DNA of 64,000 nucleotides from Sphingomonas radiodurans (GTDB lineage Bacteria; Pseudomonadota; Alphaproteobacteria; Sphingomonadales; Sphingomonadaceae): assembly GCF_020866845.1 (NCBI RefSeq), contig NZ_CP086594.1, positions 2,108,001-2,172,000 on the forward strand. Reading direction: 5' to 3'. The position numbers and the translations under genes are program-made. Under the pieces are notes generated by a model, which saw nothing but the letters and a program-made list of their open reading frames with translations, searched no databases and was not told the DNA's origin. Below, one piece after another: positions 7,707-17,333 of the stretch (positions are counted from its first letter, which is position 1; every line of letters starts with the position of its first letter).

Positions 7707-9524
7707 TCAGACGTTCACCAAGGCCTCGCGCTGCTCGCTCGCCTGCCGCGCCCATAGTTCGGCATAGGTGCCGCCGGTGCGCAGCAGTTCGGCGTGGGTG
7801 CCCTGTTCGACGATCCGGCCGGCCTCGAGCACGACGATGCGATCGGCGTGGACGATCGTCGAGAGGCGGTGTGCGATGACGAGCGTGGTGCGGCCGCGCT
7901 CGATCGCCTCGAGCGTCGCCATGATGTCCGCCTCCGTCCGGCTGTCGAGCGCGGAGGTGGCTTCGTCGAGGATCAGGACGGGCGGGTTCTTGAGCAGGGT
8001 GCGTGCGATCGCGACGCGCTGCTTCTCACCGCCCGACAGCTTCAGCCCGCGCTCGCCGACGCGGGTGTCGTAGCCGTGCGACTGGCCTTCGATGAAGCCG
8101 GCGATTGCGGCGCCGCGGGCGGCGGCGTGGACTTCGGCTTCGTCGGCGCCTTCGCGGCCGTAGGCGATGTTGTAGCCGATCGTGTCGTTGAACAGCACGG
8201 TATCCTGCGGGACGATGCCGATCGCGCCGCGCAGGCTCGCCTGCGTCACGCGCGCGATATCCTGCCCGTCGATCGTGATCCGCCCGCCGGTGAGATCGTA
8301 GAAGCGGTACAGCAGCCGCGCGAGCGTCGACTTGCCCGCGCCCGATGGGCCGACGACGGCGATCGTGCTGCCCGCCGGGATGTCGAGATCAATGCCCTTG
8401 AGGATGTCGCGATCGGGATCATAGCCGAAGTGGACGTTCTCGAAGCGGATATGCCCGGTGCTGACCGCGAGCGGCGGTGCGCCGGGGGCGTCGACCACTT
8501 CAGACGGCGTATCGACGAGGTCGAACATCGCGCCCATGTCGATCACCCCCTGGCGGATCGTGCGATAGACCATGCCGAGCAGATCGAGCGGGCGGAACAA
8601 TTGTGCGAGCAGCGTCGAGACGAGCACGACGTCGCCCGCGGTGAAGCGGCCCTGCGCCCAGCCCCAGACGACGAACGCCATGCCGCCGCCGAGCATCAGA
8701 TTGGTGATCGCGGCCTGGCCGACGTTGAGCCATGCGAGGCTGTTTTCCGAGCGGACCGCGGCCTTGGCATAGGCGGACATGGCCGCGCCATAGCGGCGCG
8801 CCTCGCGCTCCTCGGCGCCGAAATATTTGACCGTCTCGAAGTTCAGCAGCGAATCGACCGCATGCGACACCGCGCCGGTATCGAGATCGTTCATCCGCTC
8901 GCGCAAGGCGGCGCGCCAGTCGGTCACCATCCGCGTGAACCAGATGTAGACGACGACCATCACCAGCGTCGCGGCGACGAGCGGCCAGCCGAACTTTACC
9001 CAGAAGATGCCGATGACGAGCGTGAGCTCGAGCACCGTCGGGGCGATGTTGAACAGCAGGAAATAGAGCATCGTATCGATGCTCTTTGTGCCGCGCTCGA
9101 CCACCTTGGTGACCGCGCCGGTGCGGCGTTCGAGGTGGAAGCGCAGCGACAGATCGTGGAGGTGGCGGAACACTTGGCTCGCGAGGCGGCGGGTGGCTTC
9201 CTGGCCGACGCTTTCGAACACGGTGTTGCGCAGATTGTCGAACAGGGTGCTGCCGAAGCGCGCCGCGGCATAGCCGACGACAAGCAGGATCACGAGCGAG
9301 GCGGGCGAGCGCGGCACGCCGGCCATGCCATCCACCGCGCCCTGCAGCGCGAAGGGCGCGCCATAGACCTGGACGAGCTTCGACATCACGACCAGCACCA
9401 TCGCGATCGAGACGCGCAGCTTCATGCCCGGCGCGTCGCTCGGCCAGAGATAGGGGAGGAAGCGGCGCAGCGTTGGCCCGAGCGGGCGATCGGGACTGCG
9501 GATCGTCGTATCGATTGGCGGCAT
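7707..9524 (-). CDS. atm1: Atm1-type ABC exporter (ATP-binding/permease)
   Basis: Half-transporter of 605 aa: six transmembrane helices (about 25-330) fused to an ATPase domain (about 350-590). ATPase motifs: Walker A VVGPSGAGKST, Q-loop VPQD, signature LSGGEKQRVAIART, Walker B LILDEATSALDS, and the switch His in VIAHRLST. The membrane part has the stretch RTGAVTKVVERGTKSIDTML and the EYR-like FRPLDLLGMVYRTIRQG segment that mark the Atm1/HMT group. The sequence resembles, from memory, the Novosphingobium Atm1 protein, which exports glutathione conjugates and glutathione-metal complexes. Role inferred: thiol-linked metal detoxification or Fe-S related export. Confidence 0.93.
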   Translation of the reverse strand: MPPIDTTIRSPDRPLGPTLRRFLPYLWPSDAPGMKLRVSIAMVLVVMSKLVQVYGAPFALQGAVDGMAGVPRSPASLVILLVVGYAAARFGSTLFDNLRNTVFESVGQEATRRLASQVFRHLHDLSLRFHLERRTGAVTKVVERGTKSIDTMLYFLLFNIAPTVLELTLVIGIFWVKFGWPLVAATLVMVVVYIWFTRMVTDWRAALRERMNDLDTGAVSHAVDSLLNFETVKYFGAEEREARRYGAAMSAYAKAAVRSENSLAWLNVGQAAITNLMLGGGMAFVVWGWAQGRFTAGDVVLVSTLLAQLFRPLDLLGMVYRTIRQGVIDMGAMFDLVDTPSEVVDAPGAPPLAVSTGHIRFENVHFGYDPDRDILKGIDLDIPAGSTIAVVGPSGAGKSTLARLLYRFYDLTGGRITIDGQDIARVTQASLRGAIGIVPQDTVLFNDTIGYNIAYGREGADEAEVHAAARGAAIAGFIEGQSHGYDTRVGERGLKLSGGEKQRVAIARTLLKNPPVLILDEATSALDSRTEADIMATLEAIERGRTTLVIAHRLSTIVHADRIVVLEAGRIVEQGTHAELLRTGGTYAELWARQASEQREALVNV

Positions 9525-9572
9525 TGCGGCGCTATGTCGGCCTAGTCGCGCCGGGGTGCAATGGGTTTGCGG

Positions 9573-9602
9573 TCACCCCGGGCTCTCGCGAACCCGGGGT
9601 GA
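9573..9602 (-). terminator. Hairpin after the S9 peptidase gene
   Basis: A perfect 10-bp stem (TCACCCCGGG with CCCGGGGTGA) around a 10-nt loop lies 6 nt beyond the stop of the leftward peptidase gene. No T-run follows, so it may work with Rho or protect the mRNA end. It also resembles the short palindromic repeats found elsewhere in the window. Confidence 0.5.
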
Positions 9603-9608
9603 TGGTGG

Positions 9609-11639
9609 CTATTGCCCTGCCGCGGGCGCCGTGGTCGCTTCCAGCCCTTTCACGAACTGCGCGCCGTGCCGGATTTCCGCGGTCGAGGCCTTCAGCGCGT
9701 CACCGATCGGTTCGGCGCGGCCGCCGAGGCACGAGGCGAGGAAGTTCTCGGTCACCGCGTTGAACGCGATGTTGTTCACCGGACGCGCGAAGCCATGGCC
9801 CTCGTCCGGAAACACCACATACGTCACCGGAATGTTCTTCGCCTTCATCGCGTCGACGATCTGATCGCTTTCGCGCACGTTGACGCGCGGATCGTTGGCG
9901 CCCTGGCCGATCAGCAGCGGGCGCTTGATCTTGTCGGCGGCGAACAAGGGCGAGCGTTCCTTGAGGATCGCCTGGCCCTCGGGCTTGGTCGGATCGCCCA
10001 TGCGGCGGTACATTTGCTGCTTGCCCGCCTCCCAATAAGCCGGGATCGAGCCGAGCAGCGTGTTGAGGTTCGACGGGCCGACGATATCGACGCCGCACGC
10101 GAACGCGTCGGGCGTGAAGGCAAGGCCAGCAAGCGTGGCATAGCCGCCATACGAGCCGCCCATGATGGCGACCTTGTCCTTGGTGGTTACGCCTTCCTTC
10201 ACCGCCCAATCGACCGCGTCGATCAGGTCGTCGTGCATCTTTTTGCCCCATTCCATGTTGCCGGCGGCGAGGAATTTCTTCCCGAATCCGGTCGAGGCGC
10301 GGAAGTTGACCGAGAGCACGGCATAGCCGCGGTTCGCCATCCACTGGTGGTAGCTGTTGTAGCCATAGACGTCGCGGCCCCATGGCCCGCCGTGGACGAA
10401 CAGCACCATCGGCACCGGCGCATCGGCCTTGCCGTCGCCGTTCGCGTCGGCGCCCTTGGGGAGCGTGAGGTACGAAACGAGATCGAGCCCGTCGCGCGAT
10501 TTGATCACGGCGGGGTGCATCGGCACGAGCGGCGCGCCGACGAGCGCGGGGCGCGAGACGTAAAGCTGCTTCAGCGCCTTGGCGGTGCGATCGTAGACCC
10601 AGGTCGAGGCCGGGGCGGACACCGCGTCGAACGCGACGAGCCACTTGTCGTCGGCCTGCGTGCGGCTGGTGACGGTGAACTCGCCCTTGTTCTGCGCTTT
10701 CAGGAAGTCGAGATCGGCCTTCACCGCATCACCGACCGGCACATATTCGGACTTGAGATAATCCTGCTGGTACGCCTCGATCGTGCCCGACTTGGGATTG
10801 AACAGGCCGCTGGCGAGATCGACGCGCGGGTCCTGCGCGACGAGCGTCATCTTGCCCGCCGCATCCTGCGCCATGATCGCGCTGGTGTCGCGATCGCGCG
10901 AGTCCATCCAGTAGAGCGTCTTGCCATCGCTGGTGAAGCCGAGCGGGCCGGTGTTCGACGCGTCGTCGAGCCCGTACGAGGCGACCGGCGTGGCTTCCGC
11001 CTTGTTGCCCACCACCTTGAACCAATCGTCGCCGCCATCGGCGCGCGGGCGTGAAGCGAGGCGGACGGTGAGCGCGTCGTCCGCCATGAACCCGCCATAG
11101 CCGTCGTTCTGCATCACCAGCGTCAGCTTGCCGGTTTTGAGATCGAGGCTGTGGACGTCGTGCCAGCGTGGATCGCGGTTGTTCACGCCGATCAGGATGC
11201 GGTCCTTGATCGTGCTGCTCTCGCCGATCGGCATCACGCGCACCTTGTCGAACGGCGTGTAATCGCGCGCCTCGCCGCCGGCGACGGCGACACCGTACAT
11301 ATGGAAGTTCTCGTCGCCGCCCTTGTCGTTGACGAACAGTACCTGGCTCGAATCGGGCGCCCAGAAGGCCTGGCGGATCGGGCGCGTCTTTTCCGCCGTC
11401 AGCGCGCGCGCAGCGGCGGGATCGGCGGCGGGCGCGACCCAGACGTTGAGCACGCCATCACGCGGCGCGATGAAGCTGATCCACTTGCCGTCGGGCGAGA
11501 GGCGCGCGCCGGTCTTCTCGGGATTGCCGAACAGCTTCGCCCGTTCGATCAGCGGCACATCGCCGGGGGCGGCAAGCGCGGGGGCCGCCGCCAGCGTAAG
11601 TCCGGTCGCGGCGAGCAGCACCTTGGTCGCATCGAGCAT
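9609..11639 (-). CDS. Secreted S9-family (prolyl oligopeptidase-type) peptidase
   Basis: A 676-aa serine peptidase with an N-terminal signal peptide (about residues 1-23, ending ALAAPG), so it acts in the periplasm or outside the cell. Residues 30-400 form the beta-propeller-type domain; residues 400-676 form the alpha/beta hydrolase. Catalytic residues: Ser in MGGSYGGYATL, Asp in GANDPRVNV and His in DEGHGF. The oxyanion-side motif FVHGGPWGRD is also typical. These enzymes cleave oligopeptides; the exact preference cannot be read here. It appears to be a single-gene unit. Confidence 0.92.
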   Translation of the reverse strand: MLDATKVLLAATGLTLAAAPALAAPGDVPLIERAKLFGNPEKTGARLSPDGKWISFIAPRDGVLNVWVAPAADPAAARALTAEKTRPIRQAFWAPDSSQVLFVNDKGGDENFHMYGVAVAGGEARDYTPFDKVRVMPIGESSTIKDRILIGVNNRDPRWHDVHSLDLKTGKLTLVMQNDGYGGFMADDALTVRLASRPRADGGDDWFKVVGNKAEATPVASYGLDDASNTGPLGFTSDGKTLYWMDSRDRDTSAIMAQDAAGKMTLVAQDPRVDLASGLFNPKSGTIEAYQQDYLKSEYVPVGDAVKADLDFLKAQNKGEFTVTSRTQADDKWLVAFDAVSAPASTWVYDRTAKALKQLYVSRPALVGAPLVPMHPAVIKSRDGLDLVSYLTLPKGADANGDGKADAPVPMVLFVHGGPWGRDVYGYNSYHQWMANRGYAVLSVNFRASTGFGKKFLAAGNMEWGKKMHDDLIDAVDWAVKEGVTTKDKVAIMGGSYGGYATLAGLAFTPDAFACGVDIVGPSNLNTLLGSIPAYWEAGKQQMYRRMGDPTKPEGQAILKERSPLFAADKIKRPLLIGQGANDPRVNVRESDQIVDAMKAKNIPVTYVVFPDEGHGFARPVNNIAFNAVTENFLASCLGGRAEPIGDALKASTAEIRHGAQFVKGLEATTAPAAGQ

Positions 11640-11757
11640 GATTCCAGATCCTCTTTATGATTTGGCCAAGTGTGTCACATGACTACGACACCAGCAAGCG
11701 CGTTTTGGGAACGGTTCGGCGTGTTCGTCGTTTTGTCACGTAAGTGGAGGCGACGAA

Positions 11758-11988
11758 ATGCAACCTATCTTCTTCGTGCTGGCAATCATGGGTTGTGGCG
11801 ATGACACGTCCGGCTGTGCCGAGGCGCGAATCGAGCCGGTTCGGTATGCCACCGTCCAACAATGCCGCGCTGACCTGCCCGCTGCCTTGGCGCGCAATAC
11901 GGATCTGTCGTTTCCGGTAATCAGCGCTGGTTGCCGCTCGACCGGCCCGCAGATGGTATCGCAGGACGAGTCTTCGCCGAAGGGCTGA
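11758..11988 (+). CDS. Small Cys-containing protein, unknown function
   Basis: A 76-aa protein with a hydrophobic start (QPIFFVLAIMG) and four cysteines at 13, 20, 36 and 59. The middle (YATVQQCRADLPAALARN) looks like a conserved core found in small sphingomonad proteins, though I cannot name a domain. The cysteines could form two disulfides if the protein is exported. The N-terminus lacks basic residues and the IMGC stretch is a poor lipobox, so a lipoprotein is unlikely. A good ribosome site (GTGGAGGCG) lies just before the ATG, which supports it as real. Confidence 0.7.
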   Translation: MQPIFFVLAIMGCGDDTSGCAEARIEPVRYATVQQCRADLPAALARNTDLSFPVISAGCRSTGPQMVSQDESSPKG

Positions 11989-12009
11989 CCTATTAGCGTC
12001 GCGCGCGTT

Positions 12010-13344
12010 TTACCCCAGCAACAGCCCTGCGAGCGCCGCCGACATCAGGTTAGCAAGACTGCCCGCAAGCAAGGCGCGGATGCCGAGCTTCGCGATCATT
12101 GGCCGCTGGTTGGGCGCAAGGCTCCCGGTCACCGCCATCTGAATCGCGATCGAGGAGAAGTTCGCAAAGCCGCAAAGCGCGAAGGTGACGATCGCGACGG
12201 TGCGCGGGGATAGCGCCGCCGCTTGCTTTCCGAGATCGATGTAGGCGACGAATTCGTTGAGCACGATCTTCTCGCCGAATAGCCCGCCCGCGCGCAGTGC
12301 TTCGTCCCACGGAATGTTGATGAGGAACATGATCGGCGCGAAGATATAGCCGAGGATCTGCTGGAAGCTGAGCAGCGGATAGCCGAACATGCCCCCGATC
12401 CCGCCGAGGATGCCGTTGGCGAGCGCCACCAAGGCGACGAACGCTAGCACCATCGCGCCGACCGCGACGGCGAGCCGCACGCCGGTCTGCGCGCCTTGCG
12501 CGGCGGCCATGATGAGGTTGGCGGGCTTCTCCTCGTCGTGCGTTGCTTGCGGCATTGGCTCGCCGGGGGTGAGTTCATCGGGCACTGCGGCGATGCTGGC
12601 GCCCGCCATGCGCGCTTCGGAGATGCGGATCTCGGCATCGGCGTCGGGAATGTCACCGAGTGGAAGTTCGCCTTCGGGGGGCACGGTCGAATCGGGCATG
12701 ATGATCTTCGCCATCAGGATGCCGCCTGGCGCGGCCATGAAGCTCGCGGCGAGGAGATAATCGATGCGGATGCCCATCGAGGCATAGGCGGCCAGGATCG
12801 TGCCGGCGACGCCGGCCATTCCGCTCGTCATCACGGTGAACAGCTGCGGCGGGGTGAGGCCTGCAAGATACGGCCGGATCACGAGCGGCGATTCGGACTG
12901 GCCGACGAAGACGTTCGCGGCGGCGCACAGGCTTTCGACCTTCGAGACGCCGATCACTTTTTCGATCGCGCCGCCGAGCCAGCGGACGACGAATTGCATG
13001 ATCCCGAGATAGTAGAGGATCGACACCAGGCTGGCGAAGAAGATGATCACCGGCAGCGCAGCGATCGCGAAGCTGTTGCCGCCGATCGCTGGACTGGCGA
13101 GCGGGCCGAACAGGAAATCGACGCCCGCCTTGGCATAGCCGAGCAGGTTCGAGACGCCGCCCGACATCGCCGACAGGATGCGCTTGCCCATATCGACGTA
13201 GAGCACGAGCACCGCGATGCCGACTTGTAGCGCAAAGGCGCTGAGCACGACACGCGGGCGGATCGCACGGCGATCGGTCGACAGGGCGAGGGCGAGCGCC
13301 AGGATCACGACGATCCCGGCGATGCCGATAAGGAAACGGCTCAA
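12010..13344 (-). CDS. Concentrative nucleoside transporter (NupC/CNT family)
   Basis: A 444-aa inner-membrane symporter that drives nucleoside uptake with protons or sodium. The CNT hallmarks are present: GQSESPLVIRPYL in the first half and LCGFANFSSIAIQMAVTG near the end, which line the nucleoside and cation sites. An N-terminal helix trio (MSRFLIGIAGIVVILALALA) is followed by the gate and core domains. A hydrophilic insert around residues 230-265 (many Asp, Glu and Ala) separates the two halves and is longer than in E. coli NupC. The gene is monocistronic and divergent from the VUT transporter. Confidence 0.93.
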   Translation of the reverse strand: MSRFLIGIAGIVVILALALALSTDRRAIRPRVVLSAFALQVGIAVLVLYVDMGKRILSAMSGGVSNLLGYAKAGVDFLFGPLASPAIGGNSFAIAALPVIIFFASLVSILYYLGIMQFVVRWLGGAIEKVIGVSKVESLCAAANVFVGQSESPLVIRPYLAGLTPPQLFTVMTSGMAGVAGTILAAYASMGIRIDYLLAASFMAAPGGILMAKIIMPDSTVPPEGELPLGDIPDADAEIRISEARMAGASIAAVPDELTPGEPMPQATHDEEKPANLIMAAAQGAQTGVRLAVAVGAMVLAFVALVALANGILGGIGGMFGYPLLSFQQILGYIFAPIMFLINIPWDEALRAGGLFGEKIVLNEFVAYIDLGKQAAALSPRTVAIVTFALCGFANFSSIAIQMAVTGSLAPNQRPMIAKLGIRALLAGSLANLMSAALAGLLLG

Positions 13345-13482
13345 CTGCTACTTTCCCGTTGCGGGCGGAGCGTGACCGCCGATCTAATCGGGCCGCATCA
13401 TAGGGATGCGCGCGGCGGTTCGACAAGCGGCACAGCAATCCGCGCTTCCGCTTCGCCCGTGCGCGATGCTACCGGCGACGGG

Positions 13483-14121
13483 ATGGACCAACGCGCCCCC
13501 GCGCCGATCGCGCGCTCGCTCTTCGCCTTTGCGATCTTCTACGGCGGCATGGTGTGCATCGCCGGGGTGCTCGGCAACAAGCAGGTCGCGCTCGGGCCGC
13601 TGGCTGTCGAGGCCGGAATCTTCGCGTTCCTGCTGCTGGTCGTCACGTCGAGTGCGATCGCCGAGCTACATGGGCGGCATGTCGCCAACCGGCTGGTGCA
13701 GATCGGATTCATCCCGCTGATCGTATCGCTGCTGCTGACGCTGGCGGTGTTGGCCGTGCCCGCGTCGCCGGCGATGGAGCCGGCGCGGCTCGACGCGTTC
13801 GAGATGATGATGACCGGCACGCCGCGGATCTGGATGGGCGGGATCGTCGCGTATGGCACCTCACAGACGTTGAACGTCACGATCTTCGCCGCGCTGAAGG
13901 GGCGCGAGGGCGGGCGACTGTTGTGGCTGCGCGCGGCGGTGGCGAGTGTGCTGTCGCAGATCGTCGATACGCTGCTGTTCGTCACCATCGCGTTCTGGGG
14001 CGTGTTCCCGATCGGCGAGTTGCTTCTTGGCCAGATGCTGGCGAAAGTGGTGCTGTCAATTGTGCTGGTGCCGCCACTGATCTACGCCTTCGTCGCGCTG
14101 GGGCGGAGACTTGATCGATGA
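13483..14121 (+). CDS. VUT/YhhQ-family queuosine-precursor transporter
   Basis: A 212-aa protein with six hydrophobic helices, of the VUT (YhhQ) group. YhhQ of E. coli imports the queuosine precursors preQ0 and preQ1. Typical motifs are GVLGNKQVALGPLAVEAG near the start, AELHGRHVANRLV in the middle, and the SQIVDTLLFVTIAFWGVFP helix with its polar Gln-Asp pair. The frame opens earlier (from 13372), but the upstream stretch is not family-like, so the ATG at 13483 is the better start. No preQ1 riboswitch is seen upstream. The stop overlaps the next start by 4 nt (ATGA). Confidence 0.85.
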   Translation: MDQRAPAPIARSLFAFAIFYGGMVCIAGVLGNKQVALGPLAVEAGIFAFLLLVVTSSAIAELHGRHVANRLVQIGFIPLIVSLLLTLAVLAVPASPAMEPARLDAFEMMMTGTPRIWMGGIVAYGTSQTLNVTIFAALKGREGGRLLWLRAAVASVLSQIVDTLLFVTIAFWGVFPIGELLLGQMLAKVVLSIVLVPPLIYAFVALGRRLDR

Positions 14122-15095
14122 GTGACGCGGAATCGGGCCTCAGCCGCCGGGACGTGCGCCTGGCCTATCTGCTGATGCTGGGTCGTGAACCGGAATCGGT
14201 GGATGTGGTCGATGCCCATCGCGCGCGCCATGCCGATCTCGCGTCATTATCAGGTGCGTTCATGGCCTCGGACGAGTTTCGGCAGAAGGCCGGCGTGGCG
14301 CGGACATGGACCCCGATCGATGTCGAGCGCGGCTATTGGGCCACACCAACGCATGTCGATCACCGCGTGCCGGCGCCGGTGCTCGATCGCCTCGCTGCAC
14401 GGATCAAGGATCAGTGGACGGCGCTCGGCGAGCAGGATCCTTATTGGTCGGTGCTGACCGACGATCGCTTCCGCAGCGCGCAGATCGACGCAGCCGGCCT
14501 GGCGGCGTTTCACGCGTCGGGTGCCGCAGCGGCATCGCTGATCGACATCACCGTCGGCCGTAGCGACCGACCGAAGCCGTCTGGCACGTGCCTGGAACTT
14601 GGCTGCGGCGTGGGGCGGGTAACTCGGCATCTCGCGAAACGGTTCGATCGCGTGATTGCGGTGGATATCTCACCCGGCAATCTCGCGCTGTGTCGTCGCT
14701 ACATGGAAGACGAAGGTGTGGCGAACGTCGAAACCGTACTCGTGCAAGGCGTTCACGACTTTGCTTCGCTGCCGACGTTCGATTTCTTCTATTCGGTGAT
14801 CGTGCTGCAGCACAATTCGCCCCCGGTGCAGCGTTTCATCCTGGAAAGCTTGCTGTCCAAGCTTCGCCCGGCGGGGCAGTTCCTGTTCCAGGCCGTCGCC
14901 GACCGGCCGGGATATGCGTTCGATGTCGATCGCTATCTTGCCAGCGCTCCACCGGAAATGGAGGTTCATTCGCTGCCGATGCCAGCGATCATGGAAGTAA
15001 TCCGCAGCAGCGGCCTGGTCGCAGACAGTGTGCGGCTAGATCCATGGGCCGGCTTCTACGGCAGCTATACATTCCACGGCGCGCGTGAGGCGTGA
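14118..15095 (+). CDS. Class I SAM methyltransferase with N-terminal DUF4214-like segment
   Basis: A 325-aa protein. Residues 8-60 (RLAYLLMLGREPESVD...FMASDEFRQKAG) resemble the short helical DUF4214-type repeat found in secreted and glycan-linked proteins. Residues about 150-290 are a Rossmann-fold methyltransferase: motif I CLELGCGVGRVT, the acidic motif II in VIAVDISPGN, and a motif IV region near YSVIVLQHN. The acceptor is unknown; similar domain pairs occur near surface-polysaccharide genes. It is translationally coupled to the VUT transporter (ATGA overlap) and is followed after 31 nt by argB. Confidence 0.82.
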   Translation: MSDAESGLSRRDVRLAYLLMLGREPESVDVVDAHRARHADLASLSGAFMASDEFRQKAGVARTWTPIDVERGYWATPTHVDHRVPAPVLDRLAARIKDQWTALGEQDPYWSVLTDDRFRSAQIDAAGLAAFHASGAAAASLIDITVGRSDRPKPSGTCLELGCGVGRVTRHLAKRFDRVIAVDISPGNLALCRRYMEDEGVANVETVLVQGVHDFASLPTFDFFYSVIVLQHNSPPVQRFILESLLSKLRPAGQFLFQAVADRPGYAFDVDRYLASAPPEMEVHSLPMPAIMEVIRSSGLVADSVRLDPWAGFYGSYTFHGAREA

Positions 15096-15126
15096 CGCGC
15101 GGCATCGGCTGACGTAGACGCGCGCC

Positions 15127-16029
15127 ATGACCGATCACGCCCCCACGCCCGCGCTGCTTGCCAAGGCGGAGACGCTCGTCGAGGCGCTGCCGTATTTGCA
15201 GCGTTATGCCGGCGCGACGTTCGTCGTGAAATATGGTGGGCACGCGATGGGCGATCCCGAGGCGCAGCGTGACTTTGCCGAGGATGTCGTGCTGCTGAAA
15301 GCGGTCGGGATCAATCCGGTCGTGGTGCATGGCGGCGGGCCACAGATCGGTTCGATGCTGAAGCGGCTGGGGGTCGAATCGCGGTTCGTCGATGGCTTGC
15401 GCGTCACCGATGCCGAGACGGCCGAGATCGCGGAAATGGTGCTAGCGGGATCGATCAACAAGCAGATCGTGTCGTGGATCGCCGCAGCCGGTGGGCGTGC
15501 GGTGGGGATCTCAGGTAAGGACGCGGGGCTGGTTCAGGCCGAGAAGGTCAATCGCAACGAGCCCGATCCGCTGCAGGGGATCGAGCGCAAGGTCGACCTG
15601 GGGTTCGTTGGCGAGCCAGTGGCGGTCGATCGGCGGATCATCGACACGCTAAGCCGCGACGGCATCATTCCGGTGATCGCACCGATCGGCACCGGGGCGG
15701 ATGGCCACACCTATAACATCAACGCCGACACGATGGCGGGGGCGATAGCCGCCGCCATGGGGGCGAAGCGCTTTTTCCTGCTGACCGACGTGGCCGGCGT
15801 GCTCGACAAGACGGGCGAGCTGATGACTGACCTGACGCCGCACGACATCGCCGGGCTGCGTGCCGACGGTACGATTTCGGGCGGCATGATCCCCAAGCTC
15901 GAGACGTGCGTCGCCGCGGTGCAATCTGGGGTGGACGCCGCGGTGGTGCTCGATGGGAGGGTGCCGCACGGGATGCTGCTCGAGATCTTTACGCGGCGCG
16001 GGGCGGGGACGCTGATCCGCGCCGACTGA
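15127..16029 (+). CDS. argB: Acetylglutamate kinase
   Basis: A 300-aa kinase that phosphorylates N-acetyl-L-glutamate, the second step of arginine synthesis. The amino-acid kinase fold shows [21 protein letters not shown], the substrate-binding [16 protein letters not shown], and the ATP-binding FLLTDVAGV. The N-terminal helix ([16 protein letters not shown]) is the extra segment seen in arginine-inhibited, hexameric forms, so feedback inhibition by arginine is likely. No other arg genes are in the window. Confidence 0.97.
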   Translation: MTDHAPTPALLAKAETLVEALPYLQRYAGATFVVKYGGHAMGDPEAQRDFAEDVVLLKAVGINPVVVHGGGPQIGSMLKRLGVESRFVDGLRVTDAETAEIAEMVLAGSINKQIVSWIAAAGGRAVGISGKDAGLVQAEKVNRNEPDPLQGIERKVDLGFVGEPVAVDRRIIDTLSRDGIIPVIAPIGTGADGHTYNINADTMAGAIAAAMGAKRFFLLTDVAGVLDKTGELMTDLTPHDIAGLRADGTISGGMIPKLETCVAAVQSGVDAAVVLDGRVPHGMLLEIFTRRGAGTLIRAD

Positions 16030-16118
16030 TCGGGGCCGGAATCAGACTTGATCGCGACGTGCGCGATGCCCAACTGTACTATATACATGATACACGTCGA
16101 CGGAGACCGACCTTGCTG

Positions 16119-16418
16119 ATGCTTACGATCATCCAGATCCTGCAGGTGCTGCTGAACGTGGTATGGTGGGTCATCATCATCCAGTTCGTGCTGTCGCTGC
16201 TGGTGGCGTTCAACGTCGTGAACATGCAGTCGAACTTCGTCCGCTCGCTCTATGAAGGGCTCGATCGGCTGACCGAGCCGCTGTATCGCCCGCTGCGTCG
16301 CGTGTTGCCGCAGTTGCAGGGAATCGATCTGGCGCCGGCGGTGGTGCTGATCGGCATCGCGATCCTCCAGATCGTGCTGAACAACATCGCAGCGAGCGTA
16401 CTGATCGGCACCGTCTGA
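16119..16418 (+). CDS. YggT-family membrane protein
   Basis: A 99-aa membrane protein with two hydrophobic blocks (about 2-30 and 66-95) joined by a loop that carries the conserved [22 protein letters not shown]. YggT homologues are linked to cell-envelope or cell-shape functions and potassium or osmotic stress; the molecular role is not known. A GGAG site at 16102-16105 is 13 nt before the ATG at 16119 but only 7 nt before an in-frame TTG at 16113, so translation could start two codons earlier. An AT-rich patch (TATATACAT, near 16080) upstream may be part of the promoter. Confidence 0.9.
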   Translation: MLTIIQILQVLLNVVWWVIIIQFVLSLLVAFNVVNMQSNFVRSLYEGLDRLTEPLYRPLRRVLPQLQGIDLAPAVVLIGIAILQIVLNNIAASVLIGTV

Positions 16419-16462
16419 CGCTACGCTGGCGCGTACCCGCGGGCGCCGCTATGGGCGCCGGC

Positions 16463-17332
16463 ATGACGGCACGGATCATCGACGGGAAGGCGTTCGCCGC
16501 CGGCTTGCGCGCGCGCGTGGGCGCTGCGGCGGCTGAGGTCACGGCGGAGTGCGGGCGCAAGCCAGGGTTCGCGGTGGTTCTGGTGGGTGAGGATCCGGCG
16601 TCGGCGGTCTATGTCCGCTCGAAGGGCAAGGCGACGCTTGCCGCCGGGATGGAGAGCTTCGAGCATCGCTTGCCGGCGGATATTGCGCAGGGGACGCTGG
16701 AGGCGCTGGTCGATCGGCTCAACGCCGACCCCGCGGTGGACGGTATACTGGTGCAGTTGCCGCTGCCCAAGCACCTCGATGAAAGCGCGATCATTACGCG
16801 GATCGATCCCGACAAGGATGTCGATGGCTTCCATCCGGTGAATGCCGGGCGGCTGGCGACGGGGTTGGCAGGGTTCGTGCCGTGCACGCCGTACGGTTGC
16901 CTGCTGCTGCTGCGTGACGTGCTGGGCGATCTGAGCGGGCTCGATGCGGTGGTGATCGGGCGGTCGAACATCGTCGGCAAGCCGATGGCGCAATTGCTGA
17001 TCGCCGAGAGCTGCACCGTGACGGTGGCGCATTCGCGGACGCGCGACCTGCCTGAGGTAGTGCGGCGCGCGGACATCGTCGTCGCGGCGGTCGGACGGGC
17101 GGGCATGGTGAAGCCCGATTGGGTGAAGCCGGGCGCGACGCTGATCGATGTCGGGATCAATCGTACCGAGGCGGGGCTGGTGGGCGATGTCGATCCGGCG
17201 TGCGCCGAGGTGGCGGGCGCGATGACGCCGGTGCCGGGCGGCGTGGGGCCGATGACGATTGCGGTACTGCTGCGCAATACGCTCGTTTCCGCCGCACGGC
17301 GCGGGGGCGTGACGCTGGACGCGGCGATCTGA
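16463..17332 (+). CDS. folD: Bifunctional methylenetetrahydrofolate dehydrogenase/cyclohydrolase
   Basis: A 289-aa cytosolic enzyme that interconverts 5,10-methylene-, methenyl- and 10-formyl-tetrahydrofolate with NADP. Signature motifs: YVRSKGKA with the catalytic Lys of the cyclohydrolase, [16 protein letters not shown], the dinucleotide motif [14 protein letters not shown], and [11 protein letters not shown] second in-frame ATG lies four codons upstream (16451); the 16463 start gives the usual MTARIIDGK opening. marC begins 1 nt after its stop, so the two are probably co-transcribed. Confidence 0.97.
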   Translation: MTARIIDGKAFAAGLRARVGAAAAEVTAECGRKPGFAVVLVGEDPASAVYVRSKGKATLAAGMESFEHRLPADIAQGTLEALVDRLNADPAVDGILVQLPLPKHLDESAIITRIDPDKDVDGFHPVNAGRLATGLAGFVPCTPYGCLLLLRDVLGDLSGLDAVVIGRSNIVGKPMAQLLIAESCTVTVAHSRTRDLPEVVRRADIVVAAVGRAGMVKPDWVKPGATLIDVGINRTEAGLVGDVDPACAEVAGAMTPVPGGVGPMTIAVLLRNTLVSAARRGGVTLDAAI

Positions 17333-17333
17333 A

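Noticed and set aside
7794-9545. Rightward 583-codon open frame opposite the Atm1 exporter
   Set aside because: Low-complexity Asp/Glu/Arg/Ala antisense reading; the exporter on the other strand has every ABC motif.
13345-13482. Possible preQ1 riboswitch before the VUT transporter
   Set aside because: No compact hairpin with an A-rich tail matching a preQ1 aptamer was seen.
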